Part shown: positions 7,098 through 13,506 of the stretch, piece by piece
Position numbering within the stretch: the stretch's first letter is position 1
Layout: each line of letters starts with the position of its first letter
From: JBGZEX01 sp041846495
GTDB taxonomy: Bacteria > Bacteroidota > Bacteroidia > Bacteroidales > Marinifilaceae
Direction: 5' to 3'
Assembly: GCA_041846495.1 (NCBI GenBank)
Contig: JBGZEX010000071.1
Span: forward strand, 1 to 13,506
DNA length: 13,506 nucleotides
Notes under the pieces: generated by a model
What the model was told of the DNA's origin: nothing
Databases searched by the model: none
Seen by the model: only the letters and a program-made list of their open reading frames with translations
Program-made: the position numbers and the translations under genes

Positions 7098-8329
7098 AAT
7101 CCGAAAAATAAATATCCGATGACTATAGCCGCAATTATACCGGCAAAGTCCGCCACGAGTCCGCACCCCAAAGCATGACGGGTTTTCTTAATCCCGACGG
7201 AACCGAAGTATACGGCAAGAATATAAAAAGTAGTATCCGTAGCTCCCTGGAACATACATGCCAATCGCCCGGCAAAAGAATCCGCCCCATACATATGCAT
7301 GGTATCCACCATCATCCCTCTCGCCCCGCCTCCGCTCAAAGGTTTCATCAGAGCGGTAGGAAGTGCCGGTACGAAAGCCGTATCCCAACCCAAAGCCGAA
7401 ACCGCATATTCGATTCCCCGCATCAACAAATCCATGGCTCCCGACGCCCGGAAAACCCCGATGCCCACGAGTACCGCTATCAGATAGGGGATAATTTTCA
7501 CTGCGATCCAAAATCCCTCCTTAGCCCCGTCGATAAAAGCTTCGTATACGTTAATCCTCCGTACGAAAGCCGTAACCATAAACCCGACGATAATCGAAAA
7601 CAAAACCATATTGCTGGCCAGAGTGGAAATCTTCTCCAAGTTTTCCTTATCCAAACCGGAAAAATACCATATCAAAGCTGCAATAAAAAGGGTAGCCCCC
7701 CCGATATAAGCCATAATCACCCGGTCGAAAAGATTAATCCGCTGGTAAACGGCCGTAATTACGATACCCGCCAGAGTGGAGCAATAAGTGGCCAATAGAA
7801 CGGGAATAAAAATATCCGCAGGATTCGCCGCCCCCATCTGAGCCCTGTAAACCATAATCGAAACCGGAACGAGGGTAAGACCCGAAGTATTGAGCACCAA
7901 AAACATAATTTGTGCATCGGAAGCTTTTTCCTTATCGGCATTTTCCTTTTGCAACTCCCCCATCGCCTTCAATCCGGCCGGAGTCGCCGCATTATCCAAA
8001 CCTAAAATATTGGCTGCCAAATTCATAACCATAGCCCCGTAAGCCGGACTATCCTTGGAGATACCGGGAAACAGCCGTCTGAAAAAAGGAGCGATAAACA
8101 GAGATATGAGTCGCACCGCACCGCCCTTCTCTCCTACTTTCATTATCCCCATCCATAAGGTTAAAACGCCCGTAAGTCCCAAAGAAAGCTCGAATCCGGT
8201 CTTGGACATCTCGAATGTGGAATTCATCAAAGCGGTAAACACTCCCGTATCTCCTCCGAATACGAGTTTGAGCAATGCCACTGCAAATGCCGATACGAAA
8301 AAGAATATCCAAATATAATTGAGGGCCAT
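7094..8329 (-). CDS. SpmA-SpmB fusion, nucleoside-recognition (Gate) domain membrane protein
   Basis: Polytopic inner-membrane protein of 411 residues that joins the spore maturation proteins SpmA and SpmB in one chain. The SpmA-like half (about 1-200) contains NILGLDNAATPAGLKAM (107-123) and LNTSGLTLVPVSIMVYR (146-162). The SpmB-like half (about 235-411) contains KPLSGGGARGMM (329-340) and QGATDTTFYILAVYFGSVGIKK (361-382, conserved core TDTTFYILAVYFG). Both are hallmark regions of the nucleoside-recognition domain. The substrate in non-sporulating bacteria is not established; transport of small molecules is only an assumption. The frame is open to an ATG at 8362, but that codon lies at the centre of the 38-bp palindrome, and the protein-like start MALNYIWIFFFVSAF fits ATG 8327-8329. 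The last bases overlap the mnmA start. Confidence 0.9.
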   Translation of the reverse strand: MALNYIWIFFFVSAFAVALLKLVFGGDTGVFTALMNSTFEMSKTGFELSLGLTGVLTLWMGIMKVGEKGGAVRLISLFIAPFFRRLFPGISKDSPAYGAMVMNLAANILGLDNAATPAGLKAMGELQKENADKEKASDAQIMFLVLNTSGLTLVPVSIMVYRAQMGAANPADIFIPVLLATYCSTLAGIVITAVYQRINLFDRVIMAYIGGATLFIAALIWYFSGLDKENLEKISTLASNMVLFSIIVGFMVTAFVRRINVYEAFIDGAKEGFWIAVKIIPYLIAVLVGIGVFRASGAMDLLMRGIEYAVSALGWDTAFVPALPTALMKPLSGGGARGMMVDTMHMYGADSFAGRLACMFQGATDTTFYILAVYFGSVGIKKTRHALGCGLVADFAGIIAAIVIGYLFFGL

Positions 8330-8342
8330 CGCATTATCCCAT

Positions 8343-8380
8343 TGAAATTTTGCCGGAAGCATGCTTCCGGCAAAATTTCA
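8343..8380. repeat. Perfect 38-bp palindrome between folD and spmAB
   Basis: The arm TGAAATTTTGCCGGAAGCA (8343-8361) is followed directly by its exact reverse complement (8362-8380), centred on GCATGC. Every one of the 19 pairs matches. On the minus strand it starts with the folD stop codon TGA (8378-8380) and ends 13 bases before the spmAB ATG. As RNA it would form a 16-17-bp stem with a tiny loop. The T-stem-A order (TTTTGCCGG...CCGGCAAAA) and the lack of a U-run after the stem on the minus strand do not fit a normal intrinsic terminator for folD. A transcript-stabilising hairpin, partial attenuator or dimeric protein site are alternatives. Confidence 0.95.
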
Positions 8381-9256
8381 GGCTTTTTTATTTTTTACTG
8401 CAATCAGCGTATTTTGCAAAAGAGACACTATGGTCATCGGTCCGACTCCTCCCGGCACCGGAGTTATATAAGACGCCTTGGGAGCCACCTGATCGAAATC
8501 CACATCTCCTACGAGTTTGAAACCCGATTTGGTCGTATCCGAAGGCTCCCGGTGTATTCCCACATCTATAACGGCAACACCTTCCGAAACCATATCTCCT
8601 TTAAGGAAGCGGGGACTTCCTATGGCAACGATTATGATATCGGCTTTCCGGGTTATTTCTTTCAGATTTTCAGTTCTGCTGTGGCATAAAGTCACCGTAC
8701 AGTCGGCATTGGCTCCTTTACGGGACATAAGCACGGCCATAGGCGTACCCACTATATTGCTTCTCCCGATGACCACGCAATTTTTTCCCCGGGTTTCAAT
8801 GCCGCTTCTTTTTATAAGTTCCGTAATTCCCAACGGAGTAGCCGGTATATAAGTCGGTACTCCCGTTACCATGCATCCCACATTATAGGGATGGAAGCCA
8901 TCCACATCCTTGGAGGGATCTATGGCTAAAAGCACTCTTTGTTCCGAAATATGGGAAGGGAGAGGCAACTGCAATATAAACCCGTCCACATCGTCGTCTT
9001 TATTGAGTTTGTCGATTTCTTCCAAAAGTTCGGCTTCGGTAATATCCGTTCCGAATCTGAGTTCGGTACTTTTGAATCCCACCTCTTTGCAAGCTTTCAA
9101 CTTGGAAGCCACATAAGTTTCGCTTGCAGGGTCGTTACCTACGATTACGGCTACCAAATGAGCTGTCTTCCCTCCCCGGGATTTCAATGTCTCCATTTCC
9201 TCCGCAATCTCTTTTTTAATTTCAGCTGCTATTTTTTTTCCATCGATAAGTTGCAT
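8378..9256 (-). CDS. folD: FolD: methylenetetrahydrofolate dehydrogenase / methenyl-THF cyclohydrolase
   Basis: Bifunctional cytosolic enzyme that oxidises 5,10-methylene-THF to methenyl-THF with NAD(P) and hydrolyses that to 10-formyl-THF, feeding purine synthesis and formyl-Met. Numbered from ATG 9254-9256 (292 residues). The catalytic YVASK (48-52) carries the Tyr and Lys of the family. ILQLPLP (94-100), DVDGFHPYNVG (117-127), PATPLG (138-143), VVIGRSNIVGTP (161-172, cofactor-binding loop) and ITPVPGGVGPMT (264-275) are all present and in order. The upstream extension to 9283 lacks similarity to the family start (MQLIDGKKIA) and is excluded. The gene follows ffh with a 27-bp gap and is probably co-transcribed. 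Its TGA opens the 38-bp palindrome. Confidence 0.96.
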   Translation of the reverse strand: MQLIDGKKIAAEIKKEIAEEMETLKSRGGKTAHLVAVIVGNDPASETYVASKLKACKEVGFKSTELRFGTDITEAELLEEIDKLNKDDDVDGFILQLPLPSHISEQRVLLAIDPSKDVDGFHPYNVGCMVTGVPTYIPATPLGITELIKRSGIETRGKNCVVIGRSNIVGTPMAVLMSRKGANADCTVTLCHSRTENLKEITRKADIIIVAIGSPRFLKGDMVSEGVAVIDVGIHREPSDTTKSGFKLVGDVDFDQVAPKASYITPVPGGVGPMTIVSLLQNTLIAVKNKKA

Positions 9257-9283
9257 CTTTTCATTTTTTTTAATCAATACCAA

Positions 9284-10609
9284 TCAACGTCTCATGCCGG
9301 ACATTTTACGCATCATATTACTGCCGCCCGACATTTTACGCATCATTTTTTTAGAATCCTCGAACTGTTTCAGCAAACGGTTGACATCCTGAATCGTAGA
9401 GCCGCTTCCCGCAGCAATTCTCCTTCTGCGAGAGCCGTCTATAATCGCGGGATTCTCTCTTTCCGAAGGAGTCATGGAATAAATAATCGCCTCCACACCC
9501 TTAAAGGCATCGTCGTCTATATCCATATTCTTCAAAGCTTTACCCATACCGGGAATCATACCCATCAAATCCTTTATATTTCCCATCTTCTTTATTTGCT
9601 GGATTTGACTCAAAAAGTCGTTGAAGTTGAACTGGTTCTTCGAGATCTTTTTCTGAAGACGTTTCGCTTCTTCCTCGTCGAATTGCTCTTGCGCCTTTTC
9701 CACAAGAGATACGATATCTCCCATTCCCAGTATACGGTCGGCCATACGTTCCGGATGAAAAGCATCGATTGCCTCCATTTTTTCCCCGGTACCCACATAT
9801 TTAATCGGTTTTTGCACAACCGTACGTATGGACAAAGCGGCACCTCCACGGGTATCGCCGTCCAATTTCGTCAATATCACTCCGTCGAAATCCAGGCGTT
9901 CGTTGAATTCCTTAGCCGTATTCACGGCATCCTGTCCCGTCATGGAATCCACCACGAACAATATTTCCTGAGGTTTTATCGCCGCTTTAATAGAAGAAAT
10001 CTCATTCATCATTTCCTCATCCACGGCAAGCCGGCCGGCCGTATCCACAATCACCACATCATGGCCGTTCTTCTTCGCAAAACCGACAGCCTCTTCCGCA
10101 ATCCGCACCGGATTCCCGGAAGATTCGTCCGTATATACGGCCACTCCTATCTGTTCTCCGAGGACTTTCAACTGCTCGATTGCCGCAGGACGGTATACGT
10201 CGCAGGCGACTAAAAGGGGATTTTTCCCTTTCTTTTTCTTGATAAGATTGGCGAACTTTGCCGAAAAAGTAGTTTTACCGGAACCCTGAAGTCCGGACAT
10301 AAGAACGATTGCCGGATTTCCCTTGATATTCACTTCCGCATGAGTACCTCCCATCAATTCCGCCAATTCGTCATGCACTATTTTCACCATCATCTGTCCC
10401 GGCTTCACCGACGTCAGAACATTCATACCCAAAGCTTTATCCTTTACCTTATTGGTAAAATCCTTGGCAATTCTGTAATTCACGTCGGCATCTATCAGGG
10501 CACGTCTCACCTCTTTCAGGGTCTCGACGACATTGAGTTCGGTTATCCTGCCTTCTCCCTTGAGTATTTTAAACGATTTCTCTAATTTATCCGATAAATT
10601 TTCAAACAT
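9284..10609 (-). CDS. ffh: Ffh, signal recognition particle GTPase (SRP54)
   Basis: Protein subunit of the signal recognition particle. It binds 4.5S RNA and signal sequences emerging from ribosomes and docks on FtsY for co-translational membrane targeting. The 441-residue length is normal. The N domain is about 1-90. The G domain carries GLQGSGKTT (106-114), DVYRPAAIEQL (137-147), DTAGRL (189-194) and TKLDGDTRGGAALS (247-260). The M domain contains GMIPGMG (350-356) and the RNA-binding SRRRRIAAGSGSTIQDVN (393-410). The C-terminus holds a short tandem repeat, MMRKMSGG (422-429) and MMRKMSGM (432-439), encoded by a 17-bp exact direct repeat at 9300-9316 and 9330-9346. It starts 38 bp after the stop of the ACT-like gene, with no obvious promoter or ribosome binding site in the gap. 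Confidence 0.97.
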   Translation of the reverse strand: MFENLSDKLEKSFKILKGEGRITELNVVETLKEVRRALIDADVNYRIAKDFTNKVKDKALGMNVLTSVKPGQMMVKIVHDELAELMGGTHAEVNIKGNPAIVLMSGLQGSGKTTFSAKFANLIKKKKGKNPLLVACDVYRPAAIEQLKVLGEQIGVAVYTDESSGNPVRIAEEAVGFAKKNGHDVVIVDTAGRLAVDEEMMNEISSIKAAIKPQEILFVVDSMTGQDAVNTAKEFNERLDFDGVILTKLDGDTRGGAALSIRTVVQKPIKYVGTGEKMEAIDAFHPERMADRILGMGDIVSLVEKAQEQFDEEEAKRLQKKISKNQFNFNDFLSQIQQIKKMGNIKDLMGMIPGMGKALKNMDIDDDAFKGVEAIIYSMTPSERENPAIIDGSRRRRIAAGSGSTIQDVNRLLKQFEDSKKMMRKMSGGSNMMRKMSGMRR

Positions 10610-10647
10610 AAATTTTATATTTTAATATGTATTCCGGCAAAAGGAAG

Positions 10648-11307
10648 TTAATGCTTACTCATATTTTTCAGTACGACAAAAGTCTTGTCGATAAGGTCAT
10701 TATCCACCACGACGGTAAATTCGTTGGTAGAGGATATGACTTCGGTAAGATTGATTCCTTCCCATGCCAATTCTTTCATTATACTGTAATAAAAACCCGG
10801 TTGAATCGTATTTCCTTGAGGCAATTTAAGAGTTACGGACGAAAGCATATCCCGGCGAAACAAACATTGCTCGTCCACGAAAAACTCGTCCATACGCTCC
10901 TTCATAATATCGCTAATCACGATATTGGTCTCAAAAACGCCTTGTACCAAGGTATAGAAAAATTCTCCGTTATTGACCATATGTTTCAACATCTCGATAT
11001 GACAATTAATCAAGGTGGAAGAATTTTTAAACGTATAGTCGCATAAGTTGGAACGTAAAATAATGTCTCCCATACTGTTCAACAACTTACTCAAACTCAT
11101 TTGCTCTTTCGTCTGGAGATAGGGGGTAAGACGATTCAACGACATAACCACTGCTCCCGTATTTACTTTCTTACCCATAGCTGCCTCCACCTCCGGAAGA
11201 ATCCGACGCGCCAATGCGGATACGTTAATAATGCCGGCAGATAAAGACTCCGACAAATAAGGCTTATGTTTAACAATCTCCTCTACAACATGCGATATGC
11301 TTACCAT
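10648..11307 (-). CDS. Uncharacterised protein with C-terminal ACT-like domain
   Basis: A 219-residue soluble protein with no signal peptide or membrane segment. Residues about 1-65 look like a small helical fold, possibly winged-helix (ESLSAGIINVSALARRILPEV, then VNTGAVVMSLNRL). The middle (about 70-155) has no motif I recognise. Residues about 156-219 fit an ACT domain in pattern: strand SVTLKLP, helix GFYYSIMKELAWEGIN, strands LTEVISSTNEFTVVVDN, helix DLIDKTFVVLKNM. The STNEFTVVVDNDLIDK part resembles the regulatory ACT units of aspartate kinases. There is no kinase domain. A ligand-responsive regulator is possible but is inference. It precedes ffh and probably heads that operon, with a candidate -7 element at 11333-11340. 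Confidence 0.8.
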   Translation of the reverse strand: MVSISHVVEEIVKHKPYLSESLSAGIINVSALARRILPEVEAAMGKKVNTGAVVMSLNRLTPYLQTKEQMSLSKLLNSMGDIILRSNLCDYTFKNSSTLINCHIEMLKHMVNNGEFFYTLVQGVFETNIVISDIMKERMDEFFVDEQCLFRRDMLSSVTLKLPQGNTIQPGFYYSIMKELAWEGINLTEVISSTNEFTVVVDNDLIDKTFVVLKNMSKH

Positions 11308-11332
11308 AATCTATTTCATTTTATAAGAATTA

Positions 11333-11340
11333 CAAATATA
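11333..11340 (-). promoter_or_regulatory. Candidate -7 element of the ACT protein-ffh-folD operon
   Basis: The minus strand reads TATATTTG, matching TAnnTTTG, about 26 nt before the ATG at 11307. A TTG lies 16 nt further upstream, shorter than the usual spacing. The 111-bp gap has no other match, so this is the best candidate despite the AT-rich setting. Confidence 0.45.
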
Positions 11341-11375
11341 ATATTAAAAATTAAAACAATAGTGATATTCCGAAC

Positions 11376-11408
11376 TTTATCGAAAGAATCGGTTATATTT
11401 TCGATAAA
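11376..11408. terminator. AT-rich hairpin downstream of the radical SAM gene
   Basis: TTTATCGAAA (11376-11385) and TTTCGATAAA (11399-11408) are perfect 10-bp inverted arms with a 13-nt loop. They lie 11 bp past the end of the radical SAM gene and upstream of the next gene's candidate promoter. The position suits a terminator, but no T-run follows on the minus strand (AGTTCGG). It could equally be an operator for the ACT-protein operon. Confidence 0.35.
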
Positions 11409-11418
11409 TATACGATTT

Positions 11419-12345
11419 TCACCGTATAAAAAAACGTCCCTGCCAGGTATTTCGTTCTTCCAAACGTTTACGTAATTTATCCGTAAACTCAAAATTTTTA
11501 ATCCCCCATAAAGGGGCGACGACATATTCCGAAGGCGCCTGATTCACAAAACGTTCCACACATATATCGCCTCGTATTCTCTCCAAAACGGAAACCGCCG
11601 TATCCAAATACTCCTCTAAAGTATAAAGCCTGTAATCTTCCGGATGTATTTCGTAGTCCGAAGCCATGGGCGTATCCTTGATAATCTGCAATTGATGGAG
11701 TTTCAATATGTTCACGGGCAACACGGATAAGGCTTCCACTCCGGCCAAGATCTCCTCTTCGGATTCTCCGGGAAGTCCGCATATTATATGGGCAGCTATG
11801 TCTATCCCTCTTCCGGCGGTCATTTCTATCGCCTTCAAAGAATCTTCCACGTTATGGCCGCGATTGATTCGCACAAGCACTTCGTCTTTCATCGATTCCA
11901 CTCCGTATTCCACGCATACGTAACAGCTTTTCGCCAAATATTCGAGATAATCCAAGATTCTCCCGTCTACGGTATCCGGCCGGGTCCCTATTACCAATCC
12001 GCAAATTCCCGGATACCTCAAAGCCTCCTCATAAGCTTTCCGCAATCGTTCAAAAGGAGCATAAGTATTCGAATAAGACTGAAAATAAGCCAAATAAGCC
12101 TGACCTTTATATTTATGTTCGAAAAATTCTTTTCCGGCTCTCAACTGTTCCGATATCGACGCATAAGACCGGCAATAAACCGGATTGAAACTCTCGTTAT
12201 TGCAAAAACTGCAACCTCCGTACCCTTTCGTTCCATCCCTGTTCGGACAGGTAAAACCCGCATCTATCGACAGTTTTTGCACCCGACATCCCAATTTTCT
12301 GGAAATATACGCAGGAAAATCCGTATACCTCTTTTTCATATCCAT
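11419..12345 (-). CDS. TIGR01212/YhcC-like radical SAM protein
   Basis: A 308-residue cytosolic iron-sulfur protein of the TIGR01212 radical SAM group, related to E. coli YhcC. The substrate is not established. Cysteines of the cluster region are C33, C45 and C48 in FTCPNRDGTKGYGGCSFCNN (31-50), a long-spaced version of the CX3CX2C motif that is characteristic of this group. Other family segments are YFQSYSNTYA near 107-116, GLVIGTRPDT, EYGVESMKDEVLVRINRGH, and HIICGLPGESEEEI. The start could be the ATG at 12343-12345 or the one two codons later (12337-12339); neither has a clear ribosome binding site. It stands apart from the downstream operon by 111 bp containing a hairpin and a candidate promoter, so it is probably monocistronic. 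Confidence 0.92.
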   Translation of the reverse strand: MDMKKRYTDFPAYISRKLGCRVQKLSIDAGFTCPNRDGTKGYGGCSFCNNESFNPVYCRSYASISEQLRAGKEFFEHKYKGQAYLAYFQSYSNTYAPFERLRKAYEEALRYPGICGLVIGTRPDTVDGRILDYLEYLAKSCYVCVEYGVESMKDEVLVRINRGHNVEDSLKAIEMTAGRGIDIAAHIICGLPGESEEEILAGVEALSVLPVNILKLHQLQIIKDTPMASDYEIHPEDYRLYTLEEYLDTAVSVLERIRGDICVERFVNQAPSEYVVAPLWGIKNFEFTDKLRKRLEERNTWQGRFFIR

Positions 12346-12607
12346 TGCAAAAATCCGATTTTAAAAAGCGAATATCACAAAAAATATTCATCCGAGAACG
12401 ATAAAGACAAAAATTAATCGGAAAGATTTTTCCGAACGGCAAGCGTTTTCCGAATGCATAATTATCAAAAAACGATGTATTATTATACAATCCACTGATT
12501 TTCATTTATTTGCATATTACATATTTTTGCATTCACCTATTTTTTTATACAATCTATTTGTTTACTTTTGCGAAATAAATCGAGTTTATAAAAAACAGGA
12601 GTATAAT
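12346..12607. promoter_or_regulatory. Divergent intergenic region with TTTTCCGAA repeats
   Basis: This 262-bp AT-rich gap separates the minus-strand radical SAM gene from plus-strand arcC. TTTTCCGAA occurs at 12428-12436 and 12446-12454, 18 bp apart. An inverted CGGAAA at 12420-12425 pairs with the first copy (TTTCCG) as a small hairpin. These could be sites for a regulator acting on either gene; there is no direct evidence. I saw no convincing TAnnTTTG element for the radical SAM gene, and no tRNA or small open frame. Confidence 0.35.
12563..12570 (+). promoter_or_regulatory. Candidate -7 promoter element of arcC
   Basis: TACTTTTG matches the TAnnTTTG element of Bacteroidota promoters and lies 37 nt before the arcC ATG. 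The expected TTTG at 19-21 nt upstream is replaced by a T-run (12540-12546), so the -33 part is weak, which would suit an activated promoter. A ribosome binding site AGGAG follows at 12597-12601, 6 nt before the ATG. Confidence 0.55.
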
Positions 12608-13506
12608 ATGAAAAAAAAATTGGCTGTAGTCGCCTTAGGCGGTAATGCAATACTAAGGGGTAACCAAAAAGGTACCGTTGAAGAACAGAATCAAAATGTG
12701 AAAGACACTCTTGAAAACATCATGTTCCTCGTAAAGGAAGGATACGACCTCATTATTTCCCACGGCAACGGTCCCCAAGTCGGGAATTTGCTTATGAGCG
12801 ACGATGCGGGACAGACCATGTACGGATTCCCGCCCATGCCTTTGGATGTTTGCGTAGCCTATTCCCAGGGACAAATAGGATATATGATCGAACGAAATTT
12901 ACGCAACCTTCTCCACAAGAACGGGATTAAAAAGAATGTGGTATCCACCGTATCCCAAGTGATTGTGGATAAAAACGATCCTGCCCTTCAAAATCCCACC
13001 AAACGGGTCGGTAAAATATACACCAAAGAGGAAGCCGACAAACTCAGCCGGGAGAAAGGTTGGATTTTCAAAGAAGAAATAAAAATGGAAAACGGATGGA
13101 GGCGCGTGGTACCTTCCCCCTATCCCATCGATTTCGGGAATTCCGAGCTTATCGAAGAAATGGCCAGAAAAGGCAATATCGTCATCACCGTAGGCGGAGG
13201 CGGCATTCCTCAGTATGTCGATGAAACGGGAGAACTTTGTCCCATCGAAGGAGTTATCGACAAAGATTTGGCGTCCGCCATGGTAGGAGCAAGAGTACAT
13301 GCGGACGAACTTTACATACTGACCGACGTACCTTATATATATAAGGATTATAAAAAAACCAACCAAAAAATCCTGGAATTCCTCGACCATAAGGATGCCA
13401 CCGCCTATCTCAACGACGGCACCTTTGCGGAAGGCAGCATGGCTCCCAAAATCAGGGCCTGTCTCTATTTCGTGGAAAACGGAGGAAAGATGTCCGTAAT
13501 CACCGA
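12608..13506 (+). CDS. arcC: Carbamate kinase, cut by the right edge
   Basis: Catalyses the reversible transfer between ADP + carbamoyl phosphate and ATP + carbamate in the cytosol, usually yielding ATP at the end of arginine deiminase or related carbamoyl phosphate pathways. The 299 codons visible begin MKKKLAVVALGGNAI. Family marks are ALGGNAIL at the start, SHGNGPQVGN (about 52-61), PMPLDVCVAYSQGQIGYMI (77-95), GWRRVVPSPYP (about 162-172), VGGGGIPQY near 198-206, EGVIDKDLASAM (about 216-227), LYILTDVPYIY, and FAEGSMAPKIRA near the end. The amino acid kinase fold is essentially complete; only about 10-15 residues should lie beyond 13506. It has a good AGGAG and is the only intact gene here on the plus strand. 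No arginine deiminase or ornithine carbamoyltransferase gene is inside the window, so its pathway depends on what lies to the right. Confidence 0.95.
   Translation, partial: MKKKLAVVALGGNAILRGNQKGTVEEQNQNVKDTLENIMFLVKEGYDLIISHGNGPQVGNLLMSDDAGQTMYGFPPMPLDVCVAYSQGQIGYMIERNLRNLLHKNGIKKNVVSTVSQVIVDKNDPALQNPTKRVGKIYTKEEADKLSREKGWIFKEEIKMENGWRRVVPSPYPIDFGNSELIEEMARKGNIVITVGGGGIPQYVDETGELCPIEGVIDKDLASAMVGARVHADELYILTDVPYIYKDYKKTNQKILEFLDHKDATAYLNDGTFAEGSMAPKIRACLYFVENGGKMSVIT

Noticed and set aside
7098..7166. A longer MnmA start adding 23 residues (MRTRGGLCRYNCGYSHRI...)
   Set aside because: The extension lies entirely inside the spmAB gene and lacks similarity to MnmA; GTG at 7097 gives the standard family N-terminus.
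8330..8362. ATG at 8362 as the spmAB start
   Set aside because: It is the centre of the perfect palindrome and would be buried in a hairpin; the next in-frame ATG (8329) gives a family-like start.
8939..10213. A 424-codon open frame on the plus strand
   Set aside because: It lies antisense to ffh and folD, both certain genes, and its His/Phe/Arg-rich translation resembles no family; it is a codon-usage shadow.
12899..13390. A 163-codon minus-strand open frame at the right end
   Set aside because: It is antisense to arcC, whose plus-strand translation carries all carbamate kinase motifs; the Phe/Tyr-rich product is an artefact.
1..13506. CRISPR array, rRNA, tRNA or a complete defence system
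   Set aside because: No regularly spaced identical repeats with unique spacers, no rRNA-like sequence and no recognisable defence nuclease or toxin gene was seen; the repeats found are too few and lie in promoter or mobile-element contexts. tRNAs were judged only by eye.

Overview
The window looks like a chromosomal segment of a member of the Bacteroidota, probably order Bacteroidales. The clues are promoter elements of the TAnnTTTG type (one with TTTG exactly 19 nt upstream), weak or absent Shine-Dalgarno sequences before most genes, families typical of that phylum (DUF4831, a DUF2795-type acidic small protein, an SpmA-SpmB fusion) and a tyrosine recombinase of the type found on Bacteroides mobile elements. 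Genus cannot be fixed from the sequence alone.

Layout. Positions 1-1210 are the scar of a mobile element: the possible last 15 codons of an unidentified plus-strand gene, nested inverted repeats (58-132), and a minus-strand tyrosine recombinase pseudogene (123-1043) with two frameshifts, a Gln in place of the catalytic Arg, and no catalytic C-terminus. Upstream of its start lie three GACAAACAAA repeats spaced 41 and 42 bp, two of which surround or overlap its promoter. From 1244 to 12345 every intact gene is on the minus strand. In transcription order these are a TIGR01212/YhcC-like radical SAM protein, an uncharacterised protein with an ACT-like C-terminus, Ffh (SRP54), FolD, an SpmA-SpmB fusion membrane protein, MnmA (tRNA 2-thiouridylase), bifunctional NnrE-NnrD (NAD(P)HX repair), a secreted DUF4831 protein, a CLC family chloride channel or transporter with two CBS domains, and a DUF2795-like acidic 73-residue protein. 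From 12608 a divergent plus-strand carbamate kinase gene runs off the right edge.

Organisation. Tight junctions suggest two or three operons: ACT protein-ffh-folD, possibly reading through a perfect 38-bp palindrome into spmAB-mnmA (GTGA overlap), then nnrDE-DUF4831 (ATGA overlap)-clc (6-nt gap). The DUF2795-like gene has its own textbook promoter. Most genes are housekeeping: protein targeting, one-carbon metabolism, tRNA modification, cofactor repair and anion transport.

I found no complete unknown defence or mobile system. The observations most worth checking are the decayed integrase with its phased repeats, the palindrome at the folD stop codon, the CLC protein lacking the intracellular proton glutamate, and the ACT protein ahead of ffh. 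I saw no rRNA, tRNA or CRISPR array, but tRNAs were judged only by eye.
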